Assembly (NCBI GenBank): GCA_012032235.1
Contig: JAAURL010000002.1
Coordinates: 1 to 37,131 of the forward strand
Direction of reading: 5' to 3'
Source: Akkermansiaceae bacterium
GTDB taxonomy: Bacteria > Verrucomicrobiota > Verrucomicrobiia > Verrucomicrobiales > Akkermansiaceae
Length of the DNA stretch: 37,131 nucleotides
Part shown: positions 1 to 7,884 of the stretch, in pieces
Layout: each line of letters begins with the position of its first letter
Numbering within the stretch: position 1 is the first letter of the stretch
The notes under the pieces: model-generated
The model's input: only the letters and a program-made list of their open reading frames with translations
Told to the model about the DNA's origin: nothing
The model's database searches: none
Position numbers and translations under genes: made by a program

Positions 1-690
1 GCGTGCGCACCGTGATTTCGGCGAGCGAACGTCGGGAAATCCAGCTTACTCAATCGCTTGTTAGGCTTCGAGCGCGCCATCGTCAGCGACACCGCTGGCA
101 CGACTCGCGATACGATTGAGGAAATCATCAATCTGCATGGCATCCCACTCCGTCTCGTCGATACGGCGGGAGTACGCGAAGCCTCTGACCACATCGAATC
201 CGAGGGAATCCAGCGCACGGTCCGCCAAATCGAAGCTGCCGATTTATTGTTGGAAATTTCCGACGCCAGCAAGCCACGTCCTAGCGATGCGGTTTTTCCA
301 AAATCCATCGCCAAACACCTCCGCGTTCTCAACAAAACCGACCTCGGGGAGCATCCATCGTGGCACGGAGTCGAAGCCGTGCGTTTATCCTGCACAACGG
401 GCGCGGGCTTTGATCAACTAACTAACACCATCCGCGATGCACTGCATTTCAGCGAAGCGGATTGGGGAGAACACGCCGTCGCCATCAACGCCCGCCATCA
501 AGCCAGCCTTGAAAATGCGCGCACTTTCCTGACCGCCGCGTTAGAACTTCTGAACGATCTTTCCACTGATCCAGAACTGGCCACCATTGATCTCCGCGAA
601 GCCCTCGACGCCCTTGGCGAAATCCCTGGCAAGGTCGATACCGAAGACTTGTTGGGTGTAATCTTCAGCAGTTTTTGCATCGGGAAATAG
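1..690 (+). CDS. mnmE: tRNA modification GTPase MnmE (TrmE), 5'-truncated by window edge
   Basis: This is the C-terminal GTPase part of MnmE, which with MnmG makes the cmnm5 modification at U34 of certain tRNAs. From base 28 the frame reads PNVGKSSLLN (P-loop G1), then the G2 segment SDTAGTTRDT, DTAG (G3) and NKTD (G4). It ends in the FCIGK tail, whose cysteine is the conserved C-terminal one of the family. Bases 3-20 encode VRTVIS in another frame. Restoring one G beside 20-21 and one C beside 26 joins the two as VRTVISGEPNVGKS, so two single-base deletions sit in the first 30 bases. The N-terminal tetrahydrofolate-binding domain lies outside the window. Identification is firm; the frameshifts look like sequencing errors. 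Confidence 0.95.
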
Positions 691-709
691 CGCAGCTATT
701 TTGTCTGAT

Positions 710-797
710 GGCAGGGACCATTTGGCAGGGACCGTTCTCCGAACGGTCCTTAGCGTCTCATCTCACACACCGGACCGCCCGGAGGCAGGTCCCTGCC
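710..797. repeat. nested intergenic inverted repeat
   Basis: GGCAGGGACC occurs at 710-719 and again at 724-733, and its exact reverse complement GGTCCCTGCC lies at 788-797. Inside is a perfect hairpin, GGACCGTT (729-736), loop CTCCG, AACGGTCC (742-749). It lies between mnmE and pyrF. There is no clear T-run, so it looks more like a REP-type palindromic repeat than a simple terminator, although it could end mnmE transcription. Confidence 0.6.
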
Positions 798-879
798 TTA
801 GAAGGTGTTAGGCAGGCATCCTAGATGCACCTTCGTGATTTCCGCTTTTGAAATCCTCCCCAGCAGGCATGATCTGGCT

Positions 880-1656
880 ATGCGTTACACGGATCGCCTA
901 CAGCAAAGAATCGAAAAAACCGGCTCCCGGCTCTGTGTAGGTCTCGATCCACGCCCCGGCGACGGTGGCGCATCGTTTGCTAGAAATTTTCTCAAACAAG
1001 TCATCGAGGAAACTTCCATTTGGGCGGCAGCCTTTAAGCCAAATATGGCTTATTTCGAGGCGATGGGAATCGAAGGTATTATTCTGTTAGAGGAATTACT
1101 CAAGGAGATTCCAAAAGAAATCCCCGTGATTCTAGATGCCAAGCGCAGTGACATTGGCGAAACGCAGAAATACTACGCGCAAGGTTATTTCGCGGGCTGG
1201 AACGTCGACGCCGTGACGCTGAATCCTTTTCTGGGCTATGATTCAATCGAGCCGTTTTTGGATTGGGAAGGAAAAGCAATCTACCTACTCGCGGTCACTT
1301 CCAATCCAGGATCGGCAGATTTCCAACAGCAAAAATTGGCCGATGGTCGCTCCGTATTCGAGCTGGTAACCGCTCTGGGAGAACGCGCGAAAGGGGAGGG
1401 CAGGGCCACAGATGTAGGTTACGTGGTAGGTTTGACAAACTCAGCGGTAGTTTTAGAAAAAATTCCCGATGCTCCGTTGTTAGTTCCAGGACTGGGCGCA
1501 CAAGGCGGTGATCTGGCATCATTGGCAGATTCTCACAGAACCGCGCCGGATGTCATCAACGTTTCACGCGGCATCCTTTATGCTGCGGATGAGCGTGGCT
1601 TCGGAGCCCGCGCCAGAGACTGGGCGGAAAAGATCGCTGCGGCTTACAGCAAATAA
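880..1656 (+). CDS. pyrF: orotidine 5'-phosphate decarboxylase (subfamily 2)
   Basis: This enzyme decarboxylates OMP to UMP, the last step of de novo pyrimidine synthesis, in the cytoplasm. The 258-residue product has VGLDPRPGD (about 20-28), FKPN (52-55) and the catalytic segment LDAKRSDIG (85-93, Lys88 and Asp91), followed by TLNPFLGYDS. The late VPGLGAQGG phosphate-binding loop is also present. Length and motifs fit the roughly 270-residue type 2 family. The frame is open back to a GTG at 805, but homology begins at the ATG at 880 (MRYTDRLQQ), and the extra 25 residues overlap an intergenic hairpin. No Shine-Dalgarno motif precedes the ATG. Confidence 0.95.
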   Translation: MRYTDRLQQRIEKTGSRLCVGLDPRPGDGGASFARNFLKQVIEETSIWAAAFKPNMAYFEAMGIEGIILLEELLKEIPKEIPVILDAKRSDIGETQKYYAQGYFAGWNVDAVTLNPFLGYDSIEPFLDWEGKAIYLLAVTSNPGSADFQQQKLADGRSVFELVTALGERAKGEGRATDVGYVVGLTNSAVVLEKIPDAPLLVPGLGAQGGDLASLADSHRTAPDVINVSRGILYAADERGFGARARDWAEKIAAAYSK

Positions 1657-1669
1657 TTGAAGGTTTCCA

Positions 1670-1711
1670 TGCACGATTCCAGATGGTCTGATAGCTTCGT
1701 AAAATCGTGCA
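1670..1711. promoter_or_regulatory. 9-bp inverted repeat spanning a GTG start
   Basis: TGCACGATT (1670-1678) and AATCGTGCA (1703-1711) are perfect complements separated by 24 nt. The right arm contains the GTG at 1707 proposed as the hydrolase start. It could be the pyrF terminator (no T-run), an operator, or a structure hiding the start codon. Confidence 0.35.
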
Positions 1712-2630
1712 ATACAACGTTTTCTCATCGGTGAAGTCGCAAGCTACTAGATATTCAGGCTTACTGCCGCAGAAAGGCTGGCCTGCACGGAATCTCCGCT
1801 TTTTAAGACACCGCATCGTGCCGGGGATGTTTCGGCGGCTCGATGGCGATGTTCTAGAGCCCATTCTCTCGCCTCCAGATTCTGGTAAAGTCCGGATCAC
1901 CTGGATCGGCCACGCTTCCTTTTTCCTCCAATTTGCCGGCCACGCAGTCATCGTAGACCCGAACTGGGCAAAGTGGCATGGCCCCGTGAAACGTCAGCGC
2001 CAGCCAGGGCTGAATTTGCACGGCGTGCCAGAGGTAGACCTCGTGCTAGTCACCCATGCGCATTTTGATCATTTGCATAAACCGAGTTTAAAAATTCTCA
2101 AAGCCCGCGAAGGCATCGTCGTCCCAAAAGGCAGCCGCTCATTGGTCAAACGCTTAGGATTTCCCGCCATACACGAGGTGGAAATTTGGGACTCGTTGAG
2201 CTTTGATCAGCTAGAAGTGATTCATACGCCTTCGCACCATTGGGGCGCTAGATTTATCCATGATACCCATCGTGACTACGGCGGTTACATCGTCCGCACT
2301 GGTGGAAAGAGCGTTTTTCATTGCGGCGATAGTGCCTATTTCGACGGATTCAAAGAAATCGGGAAGCGCTATGAAATCGACATCGCCCTCATGCCCATCG
2401 GTGCCTATGAATCACCCAGCGGCCGGGACGTGCACATGAATCCAGAAGAAGCCGTGAGAGCGTTCGTAGATCTCGGTGCGAAGTTGCTGATTCCCATGCA
2501 TTACGGAACTTTTCCCTTAGGAAATGAGCCACACCATGAACCTGTCGAGCGACTATTGATGGAAGCCGACCGACTCGGCATCAGCGAACAAATACTGATC
2601 CCAGAAGAAGGCGTGGGCATCGAATGGTGA
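1707..2630 (+). CDS. metallo-beta-lactamase-fold metal-dependent hydrolase (UlaG/NAPE-PLD-like)
   Basis: A 307-residue cytoplasmic-looking protein with no signal peptide. The two-metal centre is visible as THAHFDHLH (HxHxDH), HTPSHHWGAR, HCGDSAYF and MPMHYGTF-like segments (LIPMHYGT). The upstream WIGHASFFLQ and VIVDPNW strands are typical of the UlaG / N-acyl-phosphatidylethanolamine phospholipase D-like branch. The substrate cannot be told from sequence. The GTG at 1707 is the longest reasonable start; a GTG at 1731 is an alternative. It stands alone between pyrF and a decayed IS region, with a hairpin terminator just after the stop. Confidence 0.85.
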   Translation: MQYNVFSSVKSQATRYSGLLPQKGWPARNLRFLRHRIVPGMFRRLDGDVLEPILSPPDSGKVRITWIGHASFFLQFAGHAVIVDPNWAKWHGPVKRQRQPGLNLHGVPEVDLVLVTHAHFDHLHKPSLKILKAREGIVVPKGSRSLVKRLGFPAIHEVEIWDSLSFDQLEVIHTPSHHWGARFIHDTHRDYGGYIVRTGGKSVFHCGDSAYFDGFKEIGKRYEIDIALMPIGAYESPSGRDVHMNPEEAVRAFVDLGAKLLIPMHYGTFPLGNEPHHEPVERLLMEADRLGISEQILIPEEGVGIEW

Positions 2631-2665
2631 TGGATCCTTTCGCAATCCGATGAACTCACCTATCG

Positions 2666-2695
2666 GGGAGCGCACGCTTCCAGCGTGCTCCTTTT
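2666..2695 (+). terminator. Rho-independent terminator after the MBL hydrolase
   Basis: GGGAGCGCACGCT, loop TCC, AGCGTGCTCC (one bulged base in the left arm) is followed directly by TTTT at 2692-2695. It begins about 35 nt after the hydrolase stop. Confidence 0.65.
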
Positions 2696-2744
2696 CGTAT
2701 CCCTGCGGAAGGGTTTTGAAAAGCCCCCGCGTAGCGCAAATTCT

Positions 2745-3101
2745 CTCTCCAAAAACCTAAGTGGACTTGTTAGTGACGGGGCGGGATTCCACAACCGTCA
2801 GCCCTTGACAGCAGAAAAGATGTTAGGAAACGATCTTCCTGAAAACATTCGCATCATCACCCTGCCGCCATACAGTCCTGAACTCAATCCTGTGGAGGAA
2901 CTTTGGAATGTGATGAAAGACAGCCTGTGCAACAAAATATTCGGCACGCTTGAGCAGATCGAGGAAACGATCACGACGTTCCTGTCGAGCTATTGGCAGG
3001 ATGCGCGCAAGGTTCTCTCTTTAGTTGGCTGCAAACGCTTGACGATCAAGCATCGGTCGCTTGCTCCCCCTGAGCAAAGGCACAAGCAAAAATTTGTATA
3101 A
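2745..3101 (+). pseudogene. IS630-family transposase remnant (C-terminal DDE part)
   Basis: Only the last third of an IS630/Tc1-type DDE transposase remains. It starts around the second catalytic Asp (VSDGAGFHN), then LPPYSPELNPVEELW with the catalytic Glu, and a normal-looking C-terminus. The HTH region and the first Asp are absent, so it cannot be active. The ORF start at 2685 is only the read-through of the preceding terminator. Downstream comes AT-rich sequence ending in AAAGCAGACTCCTTTTATC, probably the element's right end, abutting the truncated desaturase. It is a different protein from the remnant at 4538-4788, with clearly different residues around the PPYSP motif. Confidence 0.85.
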
Positions 3102-3106
3102 AATTA

Positions 3107-3161
3107 ATCTGCTTTAATTAATCTTCTTTAATTAATCAATCTAAAGCAGACTCCTTTTATC
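3107..3161. repeat. candidate IS end: inverted repeat plus 19-bp dispersed repeat
   Basis: TCTGCTTTA at 3108-3116 is the reverse complement of TAAAGCAGA at 3142-3150. AAAGCAGACTCCTTTTATC at 3143-3161 recurs exactly at 9311-9329. Homology to the desaturase family resumes just beyond (about 3163), so this is the likely boundary of the IS630 remnant. Confidence 0.55.
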
Positions 3162-3192
3162 GATTGGAGCAGATCTCCATCAAGCAGTACCC

Positions 3193-4446
3193 ATGACCCG
3201 ACTTGATCCGCAATATCGGATCGTTTTTGATGATACGCACTCTTCTCGTCCGGTGCACCTAGACGCCACTGCAGACATTGCCAAGATGGAGGAAGAAATC
3301 GCGAGGATTTCGCCAGAAGATGCGCTAGGTTTTCGACGATTTATGGAAGAAAATCGTGCTAAAATGCAAGCCTTCAAAAGCACGATGGAATCGCCATTTT
3401 CCGGCTGGGGAGATGTCCTGACGCCCAGTATGCTCGGGCTATTACCGCATCTCAATCCGCACCTAGATCTGGACAGTTATCTAAAGCGTTTTTTCAAAGA
3501 TCCACGCGTCCGCACGGCTTTTTGCTTCCAGTCGAAATACTTAGGTATGTCGCCTTTCCGCTGCCCTAGCCTATTTTCGATTCTCTCATTTCTGGAGTAT
3601 GAATACGGCGTTTTTCATCCCACAGGTGGTTGTGCCTCGGTAACCACTGCTCTGGCAAATCTAGCACGATCACTGGGGGTCGAAATTTGTTTAAATGAGG
3701 CCGTCACAGGGATGAACTTTGAGAAATCCAGAGTCACTGGAGTCACTACCGCTCAAAAGCACTACCGTGCAGATGCCGTGGTCATGAATGCAGACTTTGC
3801 ACGCGGCATCCAACGCTTTGTGCCAAATGCTCTGCGGCCGCGCTGGACAGATGAAAAGCTAACTCAAAAGAAATTCTCATGCTCCACTTTGATGCTCTAT
3901 CTCGGCCTAGATGGCACATTTCCAGGACTGTCCCACCACACCATCCGCATCGCCTCCAATTACGAAGAAAACTTGCGCGAGATCGATTCTCATCAAGACC
4001 CAGGCATGGATCCATCTTTCTATATTCAGAATGCCTGCAACACAGATTCCACTTTGGCACCGCCAGGGAAATCCACACTTTATCTGCTAGCTCCTGTCTC
4101 AAATCAGCTCGCTGGCACAGATTGGAAAACCGAAGCTCCGCGAATGAGAAAATTGCTCCTTGAGAAAGCTGCTGCTCTTGGCTTTGAAGATCTTCCACAG
4201 CGTATCGAATTTGAAAAAATACTAACACCTGATGATTGGGAAACTGAGCACGAGATCCATCTGGGCGCTACGTTTAATCTGGCCCACACTCTTCCCCAGA
4301 TGCTACATCTCCGTCCGCAAAATCGCTTCCAAGGCATCCCCGGACTATACCTAACAGGAGGCGGAACTCATCCCGGCAGCGGCCTGCCCGTCATCTTTGA
4401 GTCCGCCCGCATCACGACTCGATTATTGTTAGAGGATCTGGCTTGA
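3193..4446 (+). pseudogene. phytoene desaturase-like (CrtI family) gene lacking its N-terminus
   Basis: The 417-residue remnant matches the CrtI/CrtN carotenoid desaturase family. Visible are RLDPQYRIVFDD, the substrate-domain core with SKYLGMSPFRCPSLFS, GVFHPTGGCASVTTAL, and the C-terminal FAD-contacting motif GLYLTGGGTHPGSGLPV. Family members are about 490-510 residues and open with a GxGxxG dinucleotide-binding fold of roughly 80-90 residues, which is missing. The reading frame with family-like residues extends back to about 3163 (IGADLHQAVP) and then runs into the presumed IS end. IS insertion plus deletion therefore removed the 5' part. With no FAD-binding fold the product should be inactive, so any pigment role would need another copy. 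Confidence 0.8.
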
Positions 4447-4537
4447 TCTCAGCAGAGCCAAACTTTCACACGGCGGTTTTTTTCCGTGTCTATACATTTT
4501 GTCTGACAAACTGAAATGATCTAATGACACAAGGCGG

Positions 4538-4788
4538 TCAGAAATGACCGTTACGCGATTCGCATTGCACTGGATGAGTCGATAAGAATTTGGCCTTTCT
4601 GTTAATACTGACGAAGAAGTCAGAGCGAGAAATGCAGATGATAAACCGCAAGCCATGCTATGACCTTTGAGGTGTTGCCAGATTCTTTCGATAGGATTGA
4701 AGTTTGGGCTGTAGGGCGGAAGATAGACTGGCTCAATGTGATGCCAGACACGGCGACCGATTTGCTTTACCTCATCGACAACAGGCAA
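4538..4788 (-). pseudogene. second IS630-family transposase remnant (C-terminal part)
   Basis: Read on the minus strand, the segment gives HHIEPVYLPPYSPNFNPIERIWQHLKGH, the C-terminal catalytic-Glu region of an IS630-type transposase. Upstream the frame hits a stop (about 4795) and no DDE Asp motif is recognisable. After KGH the annotated frame loses similarity. Shifting by one base gives a more family-like tail (KFLSTHPVQCESRNGHF) ending at 4538, so a frameshift is likely too. It lies tail to tail with the desaturase remnant and opposite to the first IS630 fragment. Confidence 0.75.
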
Positions 4789-5008
4789 TCGCGACCCTTA
4801 GCTCTTGGGTGGAGCAGGTTTCAGAGTTGGGGTAATAACATTTGCGACCTATGCACGATCAAGATAGGTGTTCAAAAAAATACAAAATTCAGTTTTTACG
4901 CACGGACTTTTGGCAAGCGGTCTGCAAACGGTCTAAATCCGGAGTGCCAGAAAACTTCTTCGACATTTTTGTCCTTTTTGCAGAGCTTCATTCGTCGTTT
5001 CCATGAAA

Positions 5009-5028
5009 GGCGGTGTTTCGGCACCGCC
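5009..5028. repeat. hairpin upstream of the ECF42 operon
   Basis: GGCGGTG, loop TTTCGG, CACCGCC form a perfect 7-bp stem ending 33 nt before the first gene of the operon. There is no T-run. It may be a 5'-UTR structure or the end of the upstream IS remnant. The rest of 4789-5061 shows no gene. Confidence 0.4.
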
Positions 5029-5061
5029 AGCTTACCAAGCATCCTCCCAACCCAAACTCCC

Positions 5062-5592
5062 ATGATCAAGCCAGCGCTCCTATTTTCTCTCACCATCCTT
5101 GCGATACTGCCCGCTTGCCAGCCTGGAATCCACAGCTCTTCGGCCTGTGCGGAAATGCCACCCTACCGAGGATCGGCAGCTTTCGAGCGGATGAAATCTC
5201 TCACCGGAAAATGGTCAGCCGTTTCTCCCATAATGGGAAAAATGCACACCGAATTTCGCGTCATCGCCGGCGGTTCAGTGGTGGAGGAACGTTTCGCCTA
5301 CGGCACGCCGATGGAAATGTTAAGCACCTACTACGATGTGAACGGCAAGCTGATGATGACCCATTATTGCATGTTGCGAAACCAGCCGCGCATGAAGCTC
5401 ACCAAGAGCACGGCAGACTCGCTGACCTTTGATTTCGTGCCCACGCCCGGCCTGAACCCTGCGAAGGACAAACACATGCGCGGAGCCACCTACACCTTCA
5501 TTGATGCCGATCATTTCAAACTCGAAGGCGTAGCCTGGGAAAATGGCAAAGCCTCCAACTGTGGCCCTCCAGTCATTTTCACCCGCAAGTGA
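5062..5592 (+). CDS. DUF1579-type lipoprotein, first gene of the ECF42 operon
   Basis: The 176-residue product starts with a lipoprotein signal (hydrophobic residues 5-18, lipobox LPAC, Cys19). The mature domain (FERMKSLTGKWSA..., RVIAGGSVVEERF, MLSTYYDVNGKLMMTHYCML) resembles the DUF1579/lipocalin-like beta-barrel proteins often found beside ECF42 sigma factors. The exact function is unknown; such barrels usually bind small hydrophobic ligands. The frame is open far upstream, but only the ATG at 5062 gives a sensible signal peptide. It is followed after 27 nt by the SRPBCC gene. Confidence 0.75.
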   Translation: MIKPALLFSLTILAILPACQPGIHSSSACAEMPPYRGSAAFERMKSLTGKWSAVSPIMGKMHTEFRVIAGGSVVEERFAYGTPMEMLSTYYDVNGKLMMTHYCMLRNQPRMKLTKSTADSLTFDFVPTPGLNPAKDKHMRGATYTFIDADHFKLEGVAWENGKASNCGPPVIFTRK

Positions 5593-5619
5593 CTTATTTC
5601 ACCATTCACTTGGCAAACC

Positions 5620-6186
5620 ATGGTCAAAAAAATTCTCATCGGCTTCGCACTCTTCGTGGTCACCGCCATCGGTGGCATCGTAGGCATCGCCTTGCTCAAG
5701 TCTCCAAACTACCGCGTGGAGCGCAGCCTTGTGATCGCCGCACCGCCGGAGAAACTCTTCCCTTACGTCGATAACCACAAAAAATTCAACGAATGGAATC
5801 CATGGTCCAAAATGGATCCCTCGGCGAAGAACAGCTACTCTGGCCCAGAGTCTGGCCTCGGCGCAGTGGCGAGTTGGGAAGGCAAACTAACAGGAAAAGG
5901 CTCCGCCACCATTACTGAAAGCAGGCCCTACGAACTCATCCGCCAGCGCATGGAGTGGAAAGAGCCGATGGTAGGTATCAGCACCGTTGAATTCACATTT
6001 AAACCGGAAACGACAGGAAAAACCCGCGTGACATGGACCATGTTTGGCACCAACGAAAGCCTACTTTCTAAAGTGATGAGCCTCTTCATGGACTGCGAAG
6101 CAATGTGTGGCCCTGAATTTGAAAAGGGCCTCGCCGATCTCGCCACACTTGCCACCACGCCCACCACGCCCACCACGCATCGCTAA
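5620..6186 (+). CDS. membrane-anchored SRPBCC (START/polyketide-cyclase-like) protein
   Basis: 188 residues: an N-terminal hydrophobic helix (about 4-26, ILIGFALFVVTAIGGIVGIALL) followed by an SRPBCC domain recognised from YRVERSLVIAAPPEKLFPYVDNHKKFNEWNPWSKMD. These helix-grip folds bind lipids or other hydrophobic ligands, here probably on the periplasmic side. The C-terminus ends in a short Thr-Pro repeat (ATTPTTPTTHR) from a 9-bp tandem repeat. Second gene of the operon; the next start is 5 nt after the stop. Confidence 0.8.
   Translation: MVKKILIGFALFVVTAIGGIVGIALLKSPNYRVERSLVIAAPPEKLFPYVDNHKKFNEWNPWSKMDPSAKNSYSGPESGLGAVASWEGKLTGKGSATITESRPYELIRQRMEWKEPMVGISTVEFTFKPETTGKTRVTWTMFGTNESLLSKVMSLFMDCEAMCGPEFEKGLADLATLATTPTTPTTHR
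6152..6178 (+). repeat. three tandem 9-bp units inside the SRPBCC gene
   Basis: CCACCACGC is repeated three times in frame at 6152-6160, 6161-6169 and 6170-6178, encoding the TTP repeat at the protein's C-terminus. The copy number could vary by slippage without changing frame. Confidence 0.8.
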
Positions 6187-6191
6187 AACCC

Positions 6192-6608
6192 ATGACGGCC
6201 AATCCACAACAAAGCACTGGCGAGCACCTGCTCTTCATTCGCGGCACGCACTGGAATAACAGCCTCTCGCCTACCGAGCTCCAGAGCATCATGGTGGATT
6301 TTTACGGCTGGGTAGAGGGCCTTCAAAGCCAAGGCATCCTGCTTGGTGCCCAGCCGCTGCTGGAGGCGGGCAAGTTGGTGAGTGGCCCGCAATGTCTCGT
6401 GACAGATGGCGTTTTTGCTGAGTCTAAAGAAGCCATCGCGGGTTATTTCCTGCTTGCCGTAAATTCATTGGAAGAGGCTGTGCGCTTTGCCCAACAATGC
6501 CCAATCCTCAGCTACGGCGCACAGATCGAAGTCCGCCCCATCGCCGATTTCTGCCGTCCGATGGCAGAAGTGAACGCATTTCAAATCCTCCAACCTACCT
6601 CACCATGA
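6192..6608 (+). CDS. YciI/DGPF-family protein
   Basis: A 138-residue YCII-related protein of the DGPF type (HLLFIRGTHW..., TDGVFAESKEAIAGYFLL). The family's signature Asp-Gly-Pro-Phe is here Asp-Gly-Val-Phe, while the following AESKE-x-x-x-GY is conserved. DGPF proteins are the hallmark partners of ECF42 sigma factors; their biochemical role is unsettled. The stop overlaps the next start as ATGA (6605-6608), indicating translational coupling. Confidence 0.85.
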   Translation: MTANPQQSTGEHLLFIRGTHWNNSLSPTELQSIMVDFYGWVEGLQSQGILLGAQPLLEAGKLVSGPQCLVTDGVFAESKEAIAGYFLLAVNSLEEAVRFAQQCPILSYGAQIEVRPIADFCRPMAEVNAFQILQPTSP

Positions 6609-6976
6609 ATCTACCCGGAACCTACATCGACGGCTTCTTGCTACCCATTCCCACGGCCAAGTTAGAAGAATATCACCTGCTCGCAGAACAGGCCGCTGCC
6701 ATCTGGAAAGAACACGGTGCCCTCCATTACGTGGAAGCCGCCGCCGACGATCTGAGCACGGAGTTTTGCCGCTCGTTCGCCGCCACTGCAGATGCGAGCG
6801 ACGATGAAACCGTCATTTTCGCGTTTGCCATCTTTGCAGACCGTGCCGCACGCGATGCCGCAAACTCCAAGATCATGGCCGACGAACGCCTGCAAGCCAT
6901 CTGTCCTGCCAGTGCCAACATCTTCGACTGCAAACGCATGGCTTTTGGTGGCTTCAAAACCATCGTCACCGCATAA
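6605..6976 (+). CDS. DUF1428 family protein
   Basis: 123 residues. The opening YIDGFLLPIPTAKLEEYHLLAEQAAAIWKEHGAL, with the tail SANIFDCKRMAFGGFKTIV, is diagnostic of DUF1428, a small ferredoxin-like (dimeric alpha/beta-barrel) family. The ATG at 6605 overlaps the YciI stop; the frame is open upstream to about 6497, but that part is read in the YciI gene in another frame. Function unknown. Confidence 0.88.
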   Translation: MNLPGTYIDGFLLPIPTAKLEEYHLLAEQAAAIWKEHGALHYVEAAADDLSTEFCRSFAATADASDDETVIFAFAIFADRAARDAANSKIMADERLQAICPASANIFDCKRMAFGGFKTIVTA

Positions 6977-7005
6977 ATTCTACCCCCTAAAAAACACACC
7001 TCCTT

Positions 7006-7398
7006 ATGAACAACACCCGCAATCCCATCGGCTGGTTTGAAATTTATGTAGCAGACATGCCCCGCGCCAAAGCCTTTTACGAGACCGTCTTTCAAACCAC
7101 CCTCCAGCCCCTCGCCAGCCCCGCTTCCGTCGGACCCGAGCTGGAAATGTGGCAATTCCCCGGCGACATGATGGCCCCAGGGTGCGGCGGCACGATCTGC
7201 AAGATGGACGGCTGTGCCCCGGGTGCAGGAGGCACTTTGATTTACTTTACTTGCGCAGACTGCACGGTAGAGGAAAGCCGTGTCGCCGCCGCAGGCGGGC
7301 ATATCGTCCGCCCCAAGTTCAGCATCGGCGATTATGGCTACATCGCATTACTCATCGATACGGAGGGCAACATGATCGGCCTGCACTCATTGGTTTAA
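7006..7398 (+). CDS. VOC (glyoxalase/extradiol dioxygenase-fold) protein
   Basis: A 130-residue single-subunit VOC protein: GWFEIYVADMPRAKAFYETVF at the N-terminus and YIALLIDTEGNMIGLHS at the C-terminus, the usual paired beta-alpha-beta modules. VOC proteins bind a metal and act as lyases, isomerases or resistance proteins; the substrate is not predictable here. The 29-nt spacer before it contains CACCTCCTT directly before the ATG, the complement-like opposite of a Shine-Dalgarno. Confidence 0.87.
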   Translation: MNNTRNPIGWFEIYVADMPRAKAFYETVFQTTLQPLASPASVGPELEMWQFPGDMMAPGCGGTICKMDGCAPGAGGTLIYFTCADCTVEESRVAAAGGHIVRPKFSIGDYGYIALLIDTEGNMIGLHSLV

Positions 7399-7428
7399 CC
7401 GCAATCACCACCCGAGTAATTCTCGACC

Positions 7429-7881
7429 ATGGACACCCACACCATCCGCCTTCATCGAGTCATTAAGGCGAAACCGGAGTTGGTTTACAAAGCCTTCATC
7501 GATCCAGACGCGTTGGCTCGCTGGCTTCCGCCAGACGGCTACCTCTGCAAAATTTTTCACCTCGAAGCGAAGGTAGGCGGCAGCTTCAAAATGGCTTTCA
7601 TTCAGTTTAATAATGGGCAGAGCCACGCCTTCGGTGGTGATTATCTGGAATTGGTCCCCAATGAACGCCTCCGCTACACAGATGTCTTCGACGATCCTAC
7701 GATGCCGGGCATCATCGAGGTGACAGTCGAGTTGAAAGCCGTCTCATGCGGCACGGATCTTCGCGTCACCCAAGAAGGGGTGCCGGGCATGATCCCCGAA
7801 GAAGCTTGCTATCTCGGTTGGCAAGATTCGCTACGGCATCTCGCCCACCTCGTCGAATCCGGCCAGCCGGATGAGCCGTGA
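7429..7881 (+). CDS. AHSA1/SRPBCC-family protein
   Basis: 150 residues with the Aha1 C-terminal-like SRPBCC pattern: RVIKAKPELVYKAFIDPDALARWLPPDG, then KVGGSFKMAF, ERLRYTDVFDD and the C-terminal CYLGWQDSLRHLAHLVE helix. Soluble, with no signal peptide. AHSA1 proteins commonly cluster with ECF42 sigma genes and YciI proteins, as here. Separated from the sigma gene by only 3 nt. Confidence 0.88.
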   Translation: MDTHTIRLHRVIKAKPELVYKAFIDPDALARWLPPDGYLCKIFHLEAKVGGSFKMAFIQFNNGQSHAFGGDYLELVPNERLRYTDVFDDPTMPGIIEVTVELKAVSCGTDLRVTQEGVPGMIPEEACYLGWQDSLRHLAHLVESGQPDEP

Positions 7882-7884
7882 TCC

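Noticed and set aside
4660-5592. 310-residue ORF beginning at 4660
   Set aside because: The first 134 codons lie antisense to the IS630 remnant and have no signal or family; the real gene starts at 5062 with a lipoprotein signal.
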